Source of the DNA: Cystobacter fuscus DSM 2262
GTDB lineage: Bacteria; Myxococcota; Myxococcia; Myxococcales; Myxococcaceae
Assembly: GCF_000335475.2 (NCBI RefSeq)
Contig: NZ_ANAH02000015.1
Coordinates: 299,167 to 363,166, forward strand
Direction of reading: 5' to 3'
Length of the DNA: 64,000 nt
Positions 18,338 to 27,516 of this stretch are shown piece after piece. The position numbers and the translations under genes were made by a program. Numbering within the stretch: the stretch's first letter is position 1; every line of letters starts with the position of its first letter. Under the pieces are notes generated by a model. The model was not told the DNA's origin, did not search any database, and saw only the letters and a program-made list of their open reading frames with translations.

Positions 18338-19513
18338 CTACGCGTCGAGCAGGGCCGCCCAGAAGTCCGCGAGCCGCCAGACGTCCGGGGCGCCCGCCAC
18401 CCGATCCATCTCGGCGTGGGTGATGAGGGGCGTGAGCAACAGGCGCACCCGCGTCCGGGGCTCCAGCACCCGCGCGAGGCGCTCGGACTCGACGGCGGGG
18501 ATGACGGTGTCATCCGTGCCATGCAGCAGGAAGACGGGCGTGGGGGGCGCGGGCGAGTGCTCGGGAGACAGGGCCCGGGCGCTGGCGAAGTCCTTCACGT
18601 GCGGCAACAGCAGGGGCCCGAGCGCGGCGACGTTGCGCTCGTTCACGTGCCGCAGCAGGGTGGCGGCGGGCTCGGGCAGCGCCGCTTGCTGGCGGCGGGC
18701 CTCGGCGAAGGTCTCCGCCGCCCGCCGCGCGTCGTGCATGGCCAGGTGCGAGGCGCGCAGGAAGGTGAGGATGCCCGCGCGCAGCGGCTCCACCTGCTCC
18801 GCGGGCACGAGCTGTCCGGCCACGTTGAGCAGGAGGATGACGACGCCATAGTCATGCGGCGCGCGGTGCACGCCATCCGCCTGGACCCCCGTGCACAGGA
18901 AGGCGAGCACGCGCGTGAGGTCGCCATGTCCCCCGAGCGAGAAGGTGAAGGCCACCTTGTCCGCGAGCGCCGGCCTCCCCGCGGCCACGAGCGACAGCCC
19001 TCCCGAGAAGCTGATGCCCATGAGGCCCACCCGTCCGTCGGGCGCGAGCTCCGGCCGCGCGGAGGCCCAGAGCGCGGCGTCCTCGATCATGTCCGGCTCG
19101 CGCGGGGTGAGCTGGTAGCGCAGCAGGTCCGGCAGCTCGAGCGTGAGGACGGTGAGCCCCCCGGTGGCGAGCTGCCCCGCGAGCGCGCCCAGACGGGGCT
19201 CGTCGATGCCCTCCGCGTGCACCCCGGGAATGAGCAGGACGGTGCGGCCCTCGGGCCGCGCGGGGCGGAAGACGCGGGCGCGCAGGGGCCCATGGCGCGA
19301 GGGCACCGGGGTGTCCTCCACGGTGAAGGACTGGGTGTCCCACCGCGCCAGCTGCCCGGCCAGGCCCTCGTCCCGACCGGAGGCGCGGGCCACGAGCGAC
19401 AACCCCCGGAGCAGGGGATGAAGAGAGAGCGGGACCGAGAGCAGCATCGCTCCCAGCAGGGCCAGGAGCGTCACGCGGCGGAAGGGCAAGGGCAAGCGCA
19501 TCGGGGGGCGCAT
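18338..19513 (-). CDS. Alpha/beta hydrolase with N-terminal membrane anchor
   Basis: A 391-residue protein. A hydrophobic segment at about residues 13-32 suggests a signal anchor. The hydrolase fold shows Val-Leu-Leu-Ile-Pro-Gly-Val, a nucleophile elbow Gly-Ile-Ser-Phe-Ser-Gly, an acid in Leu-Leu-His-Gly-Thr-Asp-Asp, and a late His in Ile-Thr-His-Ala-Glu-Met. It belongs with dienelactone-hydrolase or acetyl-esterase-like proteins. A start at 19501 (Met5) is also possible. It is convergent with the TerB-like gene. Substrate unknown. Confidence 0.85.
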   Translation of the reverse strand: MRPPMRLPLPFRRVTLLALLGAMLLSVPLSLHPLLRGLSLVARASGRDEGLAGQLARWDTQSFTVEDTPVPSRHGPLRARVFRPARPEGRTVLLIPGVHAEGIDEPRLGALAGQLATGGLTVLTLELPDLLRYQLTPREPDMIEDAALWASARPELAPDGRVGLMGISFSGGLSLVAAGRPALADKVAFTFSLGGHGDLTRVLAFLCTGVQADGVHRAPHDYGVVILLLNVAGQLVPAEQVEPLRAGILTFLRASHLAMHDARRAAETFAEARRQQAALPEPAATLLRHVNERNVAALGPLLLPHVKDFASARALSPEHSPAPPTPVFLLHGTDDTVIPAVESERLARVLEPRTRVRLLLTPLITHAEMDRVAGAPDVWRLADFWAALLDA

Positions 19514-19571
19514 TCAACCAGCGAACGCGCACCCACGAAACCCGCGGGCCCGGGGCTCGCCCGCTCCGGGC

Positions 19572-20234
19572 TCAGCCGGAGATGATGCGCTGCAGTTCCT
19601 GCTTGTCGCCGGAGAACGAGAACGAGCCGTTGAGCTGGTAGCCGTTCTGACGATCCAGCACGCGCGGCCACAACATGCGCACCACGGACAGCCGGTCCGC
19701 GGAGAAGGAGAACTGGTCGACCGCCCGCGCCACCTGGCTCACGAGGAAGTAGTCCCCGCGGCTGGCCGTCTCGAGGACACGCAGCTTCTCCGAGGAGAAG
19801 GACTCGCGCGACACGGCGTTGAGGATGTCGCGCAGCCGCTGCTCCGGGATGGCGGAGACCGCGGGCGAGGGCGGCGCGGGCGGACGCGACGGCGGGCCGT
19901 TGTAGCCGCCACGCGCCTCGGGCGCGCGGGCCACCACCTGGCGCAGGGCGGAGAGCTCCTGGTACGCCTCGTTCAGGCGGCCATCGCCGCGCCGGCCGCG
20001 CTCGGACTCCTTCAGCAGCGACTCCAGACGGGCCAGGCGCCGCTCCAGGTCCTCGCGCTCGACCACCACCTGAGTACTCCTGCCCCCGCCGCGCCAGGAC
20101 TCGGCGTCACCGGAGCGCGCACTCGCGGACGCACCCGGAGGCGCCAGACCCGTGGCCTCACCCGAGGGCGGAGGGGTCTGGGCGGAGGCGGTGAACGCGG
20201 TGAGCAGGGCCAGGGCGGCGAACAGGGCTTTCAT
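19572..20234 (-). CDS. DUF4476 domain protein, exported
   Basis: A 220-residue protein from ATG 20234. A signal peptide (Leu-Phe-Ala-Ala-Leu...Thr-Ala-Ser-Ala) is cleaved near residue 19. A Pro/Ala/Gly-rich linker with a charged coiled-coil stretch (Arg-Leu-Ala-Arg-Leu-Glu-Ser-Leu-Leu) follows. The last 85 residues are DUF4476: [15 protein letters not shown], then Phe-Ser-Phe-Ser-Ala-Asp-Arg-Leu. DUF4476 is widespread in myxobacteria and Bacteroidetes with no known function. It is divergent from the cold-shock gene. Confidence 0.88.
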   Translation of the reverse strand: MKALFAALALLTAFTASAQTPPPSGEATGLAPPGASASARSGDAESWRGGGRSTQVVVEREDLERRLARLESLLKESERGRRGDGRLNEAYQELSALRQVVARAPEARGGYNGPPSRPPAPPSPAVSAIPEQRLRDILNAVSRESFSSEKLRVLETASRGDYFLVSQVARAVDQFSFSADRLSVVRMLWPRVLDRQNGYQLNGSFSFSGDKQELQRIISG

Positions 20235-20573
20235 GGAATCATCTCTCGGAGGAAAGGCGGAAGCTGGAACTGGCCTGCTCCGACGTGGCCTCCCCCGGCC
20301 CCATTCAAACCTTCCGCTCCGGAGGACGCTCCAGGGGCCGCCTGTAGAGCAGGCGGACCAGGGCACCCCACATCCACCTTCCGCATGGAAGAGAAAACGG
20401 ACCGAGCGCGTTTTCCAGCAGATCGTGATCCCCACCCGACTGTCGTGAAAATGCCGCTGGGAGATTTCCTGGCTCGACTTCACGGGGGGGCGGGTTATAG
20501 GTCCCGATCAACGCTCGCGAGAGCGAACAGTTTGGCGATTGGACGCCCTGCTGTACCGGAAAGCAACAAGTCA
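20235..20573. other. Divergent intergenic region with long cold-shock-gene leader
   Basis: This 339-base region separates the DUF4476 gene and the cold-shock gene. It includes the small palindrome CGCTCGCGAGAGCG near 20512-20525. There is no strong Shine-Dalgarno sequence right before the cold-shock ATG. Long structured leaders are typical of csp genes. Confidence 0.4.
20474..20501 (+). promoter_or_regulatory. Candidate promoter of the cold-shock gene
   Basis: TCGACT at 20474-20479 and TATAGG at 20496-20501 match the -35 and -10 boxes of the vegetative sigma factor at four of six bases each, with a 16-base spacer. This would give a leader of about 65 bases. Confidence 0.3.
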
Positions 20574-20777
20574 ATGGCAACTGGCACCGTGAAGTGGTTC
20601 AACGATTCGAAGGGCTTCGGTTTCATCGCGCAGGATGGTGGCGAGGATGTGTTCTGCCACCACACCGCCATTCAGTCGGACGGCTTCCGCACCCTGGCCG
20701 AGGGCCAGCGGGTGGAGTTCGACGTGAAGCGCGGCCCCAAGGGCCTGCAGGCCGAGAACGTGCGCGTTACCGGCTGA
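20574..20777 (+). CDS. Cold-shock domain protein
   Basis: A 67-residue CspA-type protein. Both RNA-binding motifs are present: Lys-Gly-Phe-Gly-Phe-Ile (RNP1) and Asp-Val-Phe-Cys-His-His (RNP2-like; Val-Phe-Val-His is usual, so Cys replaces Val). It opens with Thr-Gly-Thr-Val-Lys-Trp-Phe-Asn. Cold-shock proteins bind single-stranded RNA and DNA and melt RNA structure. A strong intrinsic terminator follows at 20814. Monocistronic. Confidence 0.95.
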   Translation: MATGTVKWFNDSKGFGFIAQDGGEDVFCHHTAIQSDGFRTLAEGQRVEFDVKRGPKGLQAENVRVTG

Positions 20778-20813
20778 TCCGCCGCACACCACACCTTATT
20801 TTTCAGTCATGAG

Positions 20814-20846
20814 GCCCGGCCTCCCCAGAGGCCGGGCTTCTTTTTT
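20814..20846 (+). terminator. Intrinsic terminator of the cold-shock gene
   Basis: GCCCGGCCTC pairs perfectly with GAGGCCGGGC around a CCCA loop and is followed by TTCTTTTTT. It lies 37 bases after the cold-shock stop codon. Confidence 0.9.
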
Positions 20847-20866
20847 CCTCTTTCCCCGGAGCAACC

Positions 20867-21049
20867 ATGCAGGGAAGGTCCACGAAGAGACAGAAGGAAA
20901 TGGCCCGTCAGCAGAAGCAGCGCGACAAGGAGGCCAAGAAGGCCGAGCGACAGCGCGACCGGGACACCAAGCCCGCTCGGCTGCCCGGTGAGGAGGATCC
21001 CGATATCGCGGGCATCGTCCCCGGTCCCCAGCCGCCGCTGGAGATGTGA
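20867..21049 (+). CDS. Small, very basic, charged protein (60 aa)
   Basis: A 60-residue protein of unknown function. The first 35 residues are almost all Lys, Arg, Gln and Glu in a helical pattern (Lys-Arg-Gln-Lys-Glu, then Lys-Glu-Ala-Lys-Lys-Ala-Glu-Arg). The tail is Pro- and acid-rich. Upstream CCCCGGAGCAACC supplies a GGAG ribosome site. It lies just past the cold-shock terminator, so it needs its own promoter or read-through. The RNA-binding-like charge pattern and position next to a cold-shock gene suggest a nucleic-acid role; this is a guess. Confidence 0.6.
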   Translation: MQGRSTKRQKEMARQQKQRDKEAKKAERQRDRDTKPARLPGEEDPDIAGIVPGPQPPLEM

Positions 21050-21518
21050 AACCGAGTGAATTCGAGTGAAACCGCTTGATGGGCGCCGGTGGCGGCGACC
21101 GGGCCTGGAATCGATTGGAGATTCCGGTCCCACGCTGTCCCGGGAGCCCTCGGCCTCTCCCCCCCATACCGCCCCTACACCGCGGCGCGTCGCGCGCGGC
21201 CCGCTCCTCGAAGGTGAAGAGCCGAGGGCCCGCGACCCCCGCCGTCCCAGGGAGTCCTCGTCCGCCCGGCTGTCCTGTCCCGCCGTCCATCCTCGGGCAA
21301 GGGACTTGGCACTATGCCCCCAAACCCTTCCGCCTCCACCGGCGGGGCAAGCGGGCCCCGGGGTGGAAACGCTGGTCTTTCAACGACCTGCGTACCAAAT
21401 CATACATGTCACCCAGTGAGCGGACGAAGAACCGGTCATGAAGTGGTGTGCCCGGACGGCCCTCCTGGTCGAGGCGAAACGTTCTCACCGCTGCGACGTG
21501 AAAGGGACCGGTGCGGCC
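21050..21518. other. Intergenic stretch without a recognisable gene
   Basis: Two overlapping frames are open in this 470-base stretch, but neither has a ribosome site or protein-like composition. No RNA gene, repeat or hairpin with a T-run was seen. It presumably holds the promoter of the response regulator. Confidence 0.4.
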
Positions 21519-21974
21519 ATGAGCACCATTTTGCTAGTGGATGACGAGACCGAACTGCTCGATCTCTATACGGAGATCCTGGAGCTGATGGACCATCGGG
21601 TCCTACGCGCCCGGGATGGACGCGAGGCGCTGCACCTCGCCCAGCAACGGCATCCGGATCTGGTGGTGACCGACTGGCAGATGCCGCGCATGACGGGAGT
21701 GGAGTTGTGCCAGCACCTCATCCAGGACGAGGAGCTGCGCGACATTCCCATCATCATGCACAGCGCCGCGACGGACCCGCACGCCCCCGGGGTCACCGCC
21801 TTCCTCTCCAAATGCGCGGAGCTGAGCCAGTTCGAGGAAGTGGTCAACCAGGCCCTCATCGACTCCGGCGCCGAGGCCCAGGGCCCTCCCCATGGCCCCA
21901 GTCCGGGCGAGCTGTCCCGCGCCTCCCGAGAGACCCTCTGGCAGCGTGATGAGGTGTGCTCGCTCATGCAGTGA
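21519..21974 (+). CDS. Single-domain response regulator
   Basis: A 151-residue receiver-domain protein from ATG 21519. It begins Ile-Leu-Leu-Val-Asp-Asp-Glu-Thr with the acidic pair. The phosphoacceptor Asp lies in Asp-Leu-Val-Val-Thr-Asp-Trp-Gln-Met-Pro, and the conserved Lys is in Phe-Leu-Ser-Lys-Cys. No output domain follows; about 30 residues of low-complexity tail end the protein. No histidine kinase is adjacent, so this is an orphan, CheY-like regulator, common in myxobacteria. Confidence 0.92.
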   Translation: MSTILLVDDETELLDLYTEILELMDHRVLRARDGREALHLAQQRHPDLVVTDWQMPRMTGVELCQHLIQDEELRDIPIIMHSAATDPHAPGVTAFLSKCAELSQFEEVVNQALIDSGAEAQGPPHGPSPGELSRASRETLWQRDEVCSLMQ

Positions 21975-22108
21975 ACCCGAGGAGCCGCGCGGATCCACGC
22001 CGGCTCCTGCCTCGCCCACCAGGCGAGCCGCCCCCACTGACCTGCCGACATGTGCGGCGTGTGTAGCTTCAGCGTCACACCACACACGCAGTACGGAGGG
22101 GTTTTCCC

Positions 22109-22669
22109 ATGATGACACCCGTTCTCACCACCAGCGCCTATGTCCTCCACAACCTCGGCCTCGCCGTGGGCTTTGGTGGCTCGCTCTTCGGCCAGGCGGC
22201 CCTCAATCCGTCGGTCAAGCTCATCAGCGACAAGCAAGAGCGCGCCAAGCTCGTCAACACGGCGTGGAACGGCTACAACATCATCAATGCCCTGAGCATC
22301 GGAACCGCCGCCATCACCTGGCTGGTGGGCCGCACCGCCATCAGCGGCCGCTTCATCTCGGCCGAGACGCGCAGGCTCGTCATCGCCAAGGACTTCCTGA
22401 TGGGCGCCACGCTCGTCAGCGGCTTCGTCAACCTGCTGAGCGGCGGCTTCCTCGCCAAGCGCGCCCTCAAGGATGGCATCCCCATGGACTCGGGCTACAA
22501 GGCCTCGCCCGAGGCGCCGCAAGACGTCAAGAACGCCACCCGCCTCGTCAACGGCCTGGGCCTCTTCAGCATCATCAGCATGGCGGGCCTGATCGGCGTG
22601 TCCACCTGGCTGGACAACCAGGCCTCCACCAGCACCCGGTGGAACCTGCTCGCCCGCATCCTGCCGTGA
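22109..22669 (+). CDS. Conserved membrane protein, unknown function
   Basis: A 186-residue protein with GGAGGGG before the start. Four hydrophobic segments can be seen, around residues 10-30, 55-75, 95-115 and 150-170, so it is an inner-membrane protein. No motif or charged residues inside the membrane segments suggest a transport or enzyme function. It is a single gene followed by a terminator-like hairpin. I do not recognise a named family. Confidence 0.75.
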   Translation: MMTPVLTTSAYVLHNLGLAVGFGGSLFGQAALNPSVKLISDKQERAKLVNTAWNGYNIINALSIGTAAITWLVGRTAISGRFISAETRRLVIAKDFLMGATLVSGFVNLLSGGFLAKRALKDGIPMDSGYKASPEAPQDVKNATRLVNGLGLFSIISMAGLIGVSTWLDNQASTSTRWNLLARILP

Positions 22670-22696
22670 GACCCCGGCACATCTGAGGCCATCCAG

Positions 22697-22737
22697 CCTC
22701 CTCCCGTCCACGTGATGGGGGGAGGTTGTCTCGTTTT
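22697..22737 (+). terminator. Terminator-like hairpin after the membrane protein gene
   Basis: CCTCCTCCC at 22697-22705 pairs with GGGGGGAGG at 22717-22725 (one T-G wobble). It is followed by TTGTCTCGTTTT. It lies 28 bases past the stop codon. Confidence 0.5.
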
Positions 22738-22827
22738 CCAGGTTCCCGGAACGCGATTCCGACGCGGGTGCATCTCCCCATCCGCCGGGAGCGTGCACAC
22801 CCTCTGGACGCGATCGGAGGGGTGGGT

Positions 22828-24177
22828 ATGGGCGGATATGGACGAACGCGGTGGGCGGTGTGGACGTGGGCGCTCCTGATGGTGGGATGCGGGCCGTCGG
22901 ACGGCCCCGCCGTGGAGCCCCCCATCGCCGGAGAGGAGCCGCCCGCGCTGGAGGCGCCCACGCCGCCCCAGGAGCAGCCCCTGCCAGATGTCATCGTCGT
23001 GGCCCCGGTGCGGCCCGATGACGAGCAGGCGAGCGATCCCCGCCCCGCCCCGCCGATGTTCCAGCCTGGCTTCCATCAGGCGCTGCGCTGGTCCTACGGC
23101 ACGTCCCAGATGACCAGTGGCACCCTCACGGTGCGTCTGCGCGTGCCGGTGGGGCGCCCGGGCCAACGCGTGCGGCTCACCTTCCGCTCGGGAGACGGCT
23201 CGCTGACGCTGAGCAAGGCCACGGTCGCCAAGGCGGGAGCCAATGGCGCGCTGGCCTCGAGCCCGGTGGCGGTGACGTTCGCGGGTTCCGCGGGCTTCTC
23301 CGTGGGCGCCCGCGCGCTCGCGGTGTCCGATCCCATCCCCTTCACCGTGGGCTTCCGCGACGAGCTCGCCATCTCCTTCGAGGTGAAGGGCGCCCTGGGC
23401 GCCAGCGCCATCGAGACGCTGCCCGGCAGCTACCTCCGGTCGGGCTCCTACGCGAGCACCGCCGGCGCCCTGGGCGGCACGGCGTCGGGAGTCGGCCTGG
23501 GGCTGGCCACCGTGGACGTGGAAGGCCCGCCCTCCCGCGCCTTCGTCGCGATCGGCGACAGCATCACCGAGGGCTACATCTCCGAGCGGGACGACACGCG
23601 CAAGGCCTGGCCCTCGCTCGCCGAGGCCCAGCTCGGCGTCCCCGTCGTCAACTCGGGCGTCTCCGGCCAGGGCTTCTACGAGGAGCTCGAGCATCTGGAT
23701 CAGGAGGTGCTCTCGCTCCAGGGCATCACCGACTGCATCGTGCTGCTGGGCACCAACGACTTGAGCTCACTGGACATGGGGGGGTTGCAGAAGCGCATGG
23801 AGACGCTCGTCACGCGCCTCCAGCCACGGTGCCGCACGTGGGTGAGCACCCTGCTGCCCAAGGAGAAGAGCAACCACGGCGACTACGAGGTGGTGAAGCG
23901 GGATCGGCTCGCCTTCAACGCCTGGCTGCGCACCACCTACGGCACCTCGCTCATCGACCTCGAGGCGGTGACGCGCCAGCCCGGCAACGTGCACCTCTTC
24001 CTCGATGGGTTGGAGGTGGATGGCATCCACCCGAGCGCCAAGGGCCACCAGGTCATGGCCGCCGAGGTGACGCGCGTGCTGCGCGCGGCGGGCGTGCAGG
24101 CCGCGGAGGGGGTGCAGGTGCAAGCGCCCACCGAGGATGCCTCGAGCGACGCTCCGCCCTCGCCTTCCGCCCCCTGA
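22828..24177 (+). CDS. SGNH/GDSL hydrolase lipoprotein
   Basis: A 449-residue protein; the start at 22828 follows GGAGGGG. A lipobox, Leu-Met-Val-Gly-Cys, gives a lipidated Cys near residue 21. A Pro-rich linker and a beta-rich N-terminal domain (about 60-230) precede the SGNH esterase domain. That domain shows block I Ile-Gly-Asp-Ser-Ile-Thr, block III Leu-Gly-Thr-Asn-Asp, and block V Asp-Gly-Ile-His-Pro. The organisation resembles GDSL esterases that deacylate polysaccharides. It is outer-membrane or periplasmic by its lipid anchor; substrate unknown. Confidence 0.9.
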   Translation: MGGYGRTRWAVWTWALLMVGCGPSDGPAVEPPIAGEEPPALEAPTPPQEQPLPDVIVVAPVRPDDEQASDPRPAPPMFQPGFHQALRWSYGTSQMTSGTLTVRLRVPVGRPGQRVRLTFRSGDGSLTLSKATVAKAGANGALASSPVAVTFAGSAGFSVGARALAVSDPIPFTVGFRDELAISFEVKGALGASAIETLPGSYLRSGSYASTAGALGGTASGVGLGLATVDVEGPPSRAFVAIGDSITEGYISERDDTRKAWPSLAEAQLGVPVVNSGVSGQGFYEELEHLDQEVLSLQGITDCIVLLGTNDLSSLDMGGLQKRMETLVTRLQPRCRTWVSTLLPKEKSNHGDYEVVKRDRLAFNAWLRTTYGTSLIDLEAVTRQPGNVHLFLDGLEVDGIHPSAKGHQVMAAEVTRVLRAAGVQAAEGVQVQAPTEDASSDAPPSPSAP

Positions 24178-24183
24178 GGCACC

Positions 24184-25593
24184 TCAGTCCCCGTCGAAGC
24201 GGACTCCGGCCGCCTTCGCCTCGGCCACGAGGGCGTCCACCTTGCGGATATACGCGTCCATGTCCGCCTTGCGCTCCAGTCCCCCCGCGGACATGTAGCG
24301 CACGGTGCCGAAGATCTCCCGCCGGGCCCAGGGCCGGTCATGCAGGCCGAACACCCAGCCCGCGTTGGCGTAGGAGTTCGCGTCCCGCCCATCCAGGAAG
24401 TAGGTGTTGTTGAGCGTGAGCAGCGTGCGGTACGCGTGCTCCGGGGTGCTGCTCCACTCGAGGATCTTCTTCCCCCAGTACATGCGCATCGCGTTGTGCA
24501 TGTAGCCCGTGTAACGCATCTCCCGCATGGAGGCGTTCCAGTACGGGTCATGCGTCCGCGCCCGCTCGAGCTGCGCCAGGCTGTACTGGTGCTGCCGCTC
24601 GTCGCCGCGGTGCTGGTGCAACGTCTCGCGCGCCCACTTGGGCAGGCAGTCGTAGGTGTCGTAATGAGGCGTGAACTCGCAGAAGTTCTGCGTCAGCTCG
24701 CGCCGGACGATGAGCTCCTCCAGGAAGCTCTCGCGCTGAGGGTCCGCCGCCTTCGCCGCGCGCGCCGCGAGCGCCACCACCACCGGGCTCACCTGCCCGA
24801 AGTGCAGATACTTGCTCATGTGCGACACGTGCCCGCTCTCCGGATGCGGCCGGCTCTCCTTGTACTCGGGCAGGTGGTCGGTGACGAACGCGCGCAGCAG
24901 GCGGAGCGCCTCGCTCGTGCCGCCCCGGAAGCAGTGGTGGACGGGAGGCACGCCGCGATCCACCTTCAGCTTGCCGAGCAGCGCATCCACGTCCTCCAGG
25001 TCCAGTCCCTTCACCTCCAGGCGCGTCGAGTCCGTCCGGAGCGGCGTGGGCGCGAGCGGCACCAGGTAGGCGTCCCACGCCCGGTGGAGCTTCGGCCGCA
25101 GGGTGCGCGCGGCCCACTCGGCCTTGTTGGAGGCGATGTCCACGGGCACCACCACGTCGCCCTCCACCTGGAACACCGGACAGGCCGCCTTGTCCGCCAG
25201 CGTGCGGCGCCACTGCTTCTGGTGACGCAGGTAGCCCCGGTCCGCCACCACGAGCGCCGCGCGCCGCGCGAGCTTGAGCGCCACCACCTCCGGACTGCCC
25301 CGCTGGACGACGAAGGGAATCCTCCGGCGCGCGAGCGCACGCGCCGTGTCGCGCAACCCCTCCAGCAGGAAGCGGTAGTGGCGCGCGTTGGCCTCGGGGT
25401 AGTCATCCATGAGGCCGAAGCCCACGAGCAGCGGCAGCTTCGCCTCGTTGGCGCGCTGGATGGCGAACTCCAGCGCCGGGTTGTGCTCGGCCCGCGCGCT
25501 CTGCTGCATCCAATAGAGGACGTAGTCGCCCTCGCTGGACTCCCGGGTGTTGAGCCGTTGGATGCGGCCGGCCTCGATGCGTGTGTTCGCCAT
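24184..25593 (-). CDS. Class II CPD photolyase
   Basis: A 469-residue deoxyribodipyrimidine photolyase of class II type. The N-terminal photolyase domain has Tyr-Trp-Met-Gln-Gln-Ser-Ala-Arg. The C-terminal FAD domain has Ser-Lys-Tyr-Leu-His-Phe-Gly-Gln, Glu-Leu-Ile-Val-Arg-Arg-Glu-Leu, and Met-His-Asn-Ala-Met-Arg-Met-Tyr-Trp-Gly-Lys-Lys, all typical of class II. The enzyme splits UV-made cyclobutane pyrimidine dimers using blue light and reduced FAD. Length fits the family. It is convergent with the SGNH lipoprotein and divergent from a small conserved gene. Confidence 0.95.
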   Translation of the reverse strand: MANTRIEAGRIQRLNTRESSEGDYVLYWMQQSARAEHNPALEFAIQRANEAKLPLLVGFGLMDDYPEANARHYRFLLEGLRDTARALARRRIPFVVQRGSPEVVALKLARRAALVVADRGYLRHQKQWRRTLADKAACPVFQVEGDVVVPVDIASNKAEWAARTLRPKLHRAWDAYLVPLAPTPLRTDSTRLEVKGLDLEDVDALLGKLKVDRGVPPVHHCFRGGTSEALRLLRAFVTDHLPEYKESRPHPESGHVSHMSKYLHFGQVSPVVVALAARAAKAADPQRESFLEELIVRRELTQNFCEFTPHYDTYDCLPKWARETLHQHRGDERQHQYSLAQLERARTHDPYWNASMREMRYTGYMHNAMRMYWGKKILEWSSTPEHAYRTLLTLNNTYFLDGRDANSYANAGWVFGLHDRPWARREIFGTVRYMSAGGLERKADMDAYIRKVDALVAEAKAAGVRFDGD

Positions 25594-25631
25594 GGTTCTC
25601 CCCTGCGCTCCGCGCGCTAGACTCCCACGTC

Positions 25632-26075
25632 ATGGCTCGCCGCAAACAGGCCGATGAAACCACCCTCCGCGTGCGCAACCTGATCGCCCTGGATGCCGCG
25701 GGCCTCATGCGACGGCTCGAGGCGCGCCGCGGCGAGATGTTCGTCCTCTTCTCGCGCCTGCGCAGCCGCGAGCCCATGCTCCAGACGCTCGCCACGCGCT
25801 ACACCAGCGCCACCTTCCAGGAGCTCGTGCACCTGCCCGTGCGCGAGCAATCCGTCGTGGACCACTTCTACGAGTGCCTCGACACGATGCGTTGGTACTT
25901 CACCTACACCGAGGACATGCCCAGCACCGCCCAGCAGACCTTCACCACCCTGCACCGCCGCCTGGAGGAGGCCCACCGCAAGCTCGTCGCCACGCTCGGT
26001 CCGCCCGCCTCCCCCGATGGGGTCACCGTGGTCGAGGGCGAGGTGTTGCGCCGCGAGGACAAGGCCCTCCCCTGA
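25632..26075 (+). CDS. Conserved hypothetical helical protein (147 aa)
   Basis: A 147-residue soluble protein of no known family, from ATG 25632. It is mostly helical, with Met-Phe-Val-Leu-Phe-Ser-Arg-Leu-Arg-Ser-Arg in the middle and a run of hydrophobic helices after it. There is no signal peptide or catalytic motif. It starts 38 bases from the divergent photolyase start, so regulation may be shared. Whether it helps DNA repair is unknown. Confidence 0.7.
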   Translation: MARRKQADETTLRVRNLIALDAAGLMRRLEARRGEMFVLFSRLRSREPMLQTLATRYTSATFQELVHLPVREQSVVDHFYECLDTMRWYFTYTEDMPSTAQQTFTTLHRRLEEAHRKLVATLGPPASPDGVTVVEGEVLRREDKALP

Positions 26076-26163
26076 AGGGCGGGGAAGCAGGCGGCCCTCT
26101 CGAGGCCGCGCCCTGGCCGCTTCCTGTGTCGGCCCGGGGCTTTCGTCTAGAGTTCGCGCCCGA

Positions 26164-27516
26164 ATGATCGACGCATCCCGTGACCAGCGGTGGAGGCTCC
26201 TCCCGCTCGTCCCCCTTCTCGTGTGCGTGCTCGCCTGGGCGCCCACGCTGCCCAAGCCCTCGCCCCGCGCGCTCCAACTGGCCGCGCTCGGCAAGAAGCT
26301 CGGCACCCGGCCGCCCCGGCTGGAGAACCCCTGCGTCACCCCGGCGGACGGCTCCTGCGAGCGCACCGCCCTCGCTCCCTTCTTCGAGTCGCTCAACGCC
26401 CTCGCCACGGGCACCGCCTCCGCCCCCACCGTCATCGCCGCGTTCGGCAACTCGCTCATCGCTGGAGACCGCATCGTCGACATCCTGCGCGAGGAACTGG
26501 GCGCCACCTTCGGCGACGCGGGCCGGGGCGTGCTGCTCGCGGATCGGCTCGCGTCCTATGGGCCCCGCGTCCGCTCGGGTCTCGCCCAGGGCGGTTGGGA
26601 GCCGCGCACGCTCGGGGAGATGAAGCTCGCCGAGCTGCCCTTCGGCATCAGCGGCGTCTACCACCAGGCCGCCTCCAAGGCCCGGAGCCGCTTCGCGCTG
26701 GAGGGTGAGGCCCAGGCCACCCTGTGGTGGTTCGATGCGCCCGGCAGCGGCCCGCTGTACGTCCACGTCGACGGCCAGCCCCTCACCACCACCCTGCCCC
26801 TGGGCACCGGCGAGGCCCATTCCCAGCGCTTCAAGCTCCCCGCGGGCGCGCGCTCCCTCGAACTCGTCGCCGAGGGCGGGGGCGCCGTGGTGCAGGGGCT
26901 CGTCCTGCAGCACTCCCGCCCCGGCATCGTGCTCGACACGCTCGGCGTGCCCTCCGCGGACGCGAACCTCTTCCTGCGCGCGCGAGAGGACCTCTTCCGC
27001 GCCCAGCTCGCCGAGCGCGCCCCGCGCCTGCTGCTCTTCATCCTCGGCGGCAACGAGGCCAAGCGCCTGGAGTGGCGCCGCTCGGAGCTCGACGAGGTCG
27101 AGACGGGTCTGCGCACCCTGGTGCGCCGCTCGCGCGCCGCCGTGCCGGACGCGGCCTGTCTCGTGGTCGGCCCCATTGACGCGGTGCGCGGAGGCACCGG
27201 TCCCCAGCGGCTCGTGCAGCGGCCCTTCCTGGACGAGGTCATCACCCTGGAGCGGAAGATCGCCCTCGACGAGGGCTGTGCCTTCTTCGACATGTTCTCC
27301 GCCATGGGCGGCTCGGGCGCCATCTCGCGCTTCGCCCAGGCCGGGCTCGTCCACGACGACCTCGTCCACCCGCGCGGCAAGGGGTTGGACCTGCTCGGAC
27401 AACTCCTCACCGACGCGCTCCTGCGCGCCTGGGTGGACGCGGGCCCGGCCCCGGAACGTCCACCCGAGCCCCCCGCAGAGCCCCCTTCAGAGCACTCCAC
27501 GGAGAGCCTCCCATGA
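26164..27516 (+). CDS. SGNH/GDSL-type esterase, membrane-anchored
   Basis: A 450-residue protein with an N-terminal anchor (Leu-Leu-Pro-Leu-Val-Pro-Leu-Leu-Val-Cys). SGNH blocks are visible: Phe-Gly-Asn-Ser-Leu-Ile-Ala-Gly-Asp (Ser, with Asn in place of the usual Asp), Leu-Gly-Gly-Asn-Glu, and a late Asp-Asp-Leu-Val-His-Pro with the catalytic Asp/His pair. A beta-rich insert of about 120 residues lies between the first and second blocks, as in bacterial peptidoglycan or polysaccharide O-acetylesterase-like SGNH proteins. The stop overlaps the start of the serine hydrolase by four bases, so they are coupled. Confidence 0.82.
   Translation: MIDASRDQRWRLLPLVPLLVCVLAWAPTLPKPSPRALQLAALGKKLGTRPPRLENPCVTPADGSCERTALAPFFESLNALATGTASAPTVIAAFGNSLIAGDRIVDILREELGATFGDAGRGVLLADRLASYGPRVRSGLAQGGWEPRTLGEMKLAELPFGISGVYHQAASKARSRFALEGEAQATLWWFDAPGSGPLYVHVDGQPLTTTLPLGTGEAHSQRFKLPAGARSLELVAEGGGAVVQGLVLQHSRPGIVLDTLGVPSADANLFLRAREDLFRAQLAERAPRLLLFILGGNEAKRLEWRRSELDEVETGLRTLVRRSRAAVPDAACLVVGPIDAVRGGTGPQRLVQRPFLDEVITLERKIALDEGCAFFDMFSAMGGSGAISRFAQAGLVHDDLVHPRGKGLDLLGQLLTDALLRAWVDAGPAPERPPEPPAEPPSEHSTESLP

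Noticed and set aside
21066..21441. Two plus-strand frames before the response regulator
   Set aside because: Pro/Arg-rich composition, no ribosome site, overlapping each other in different frames.
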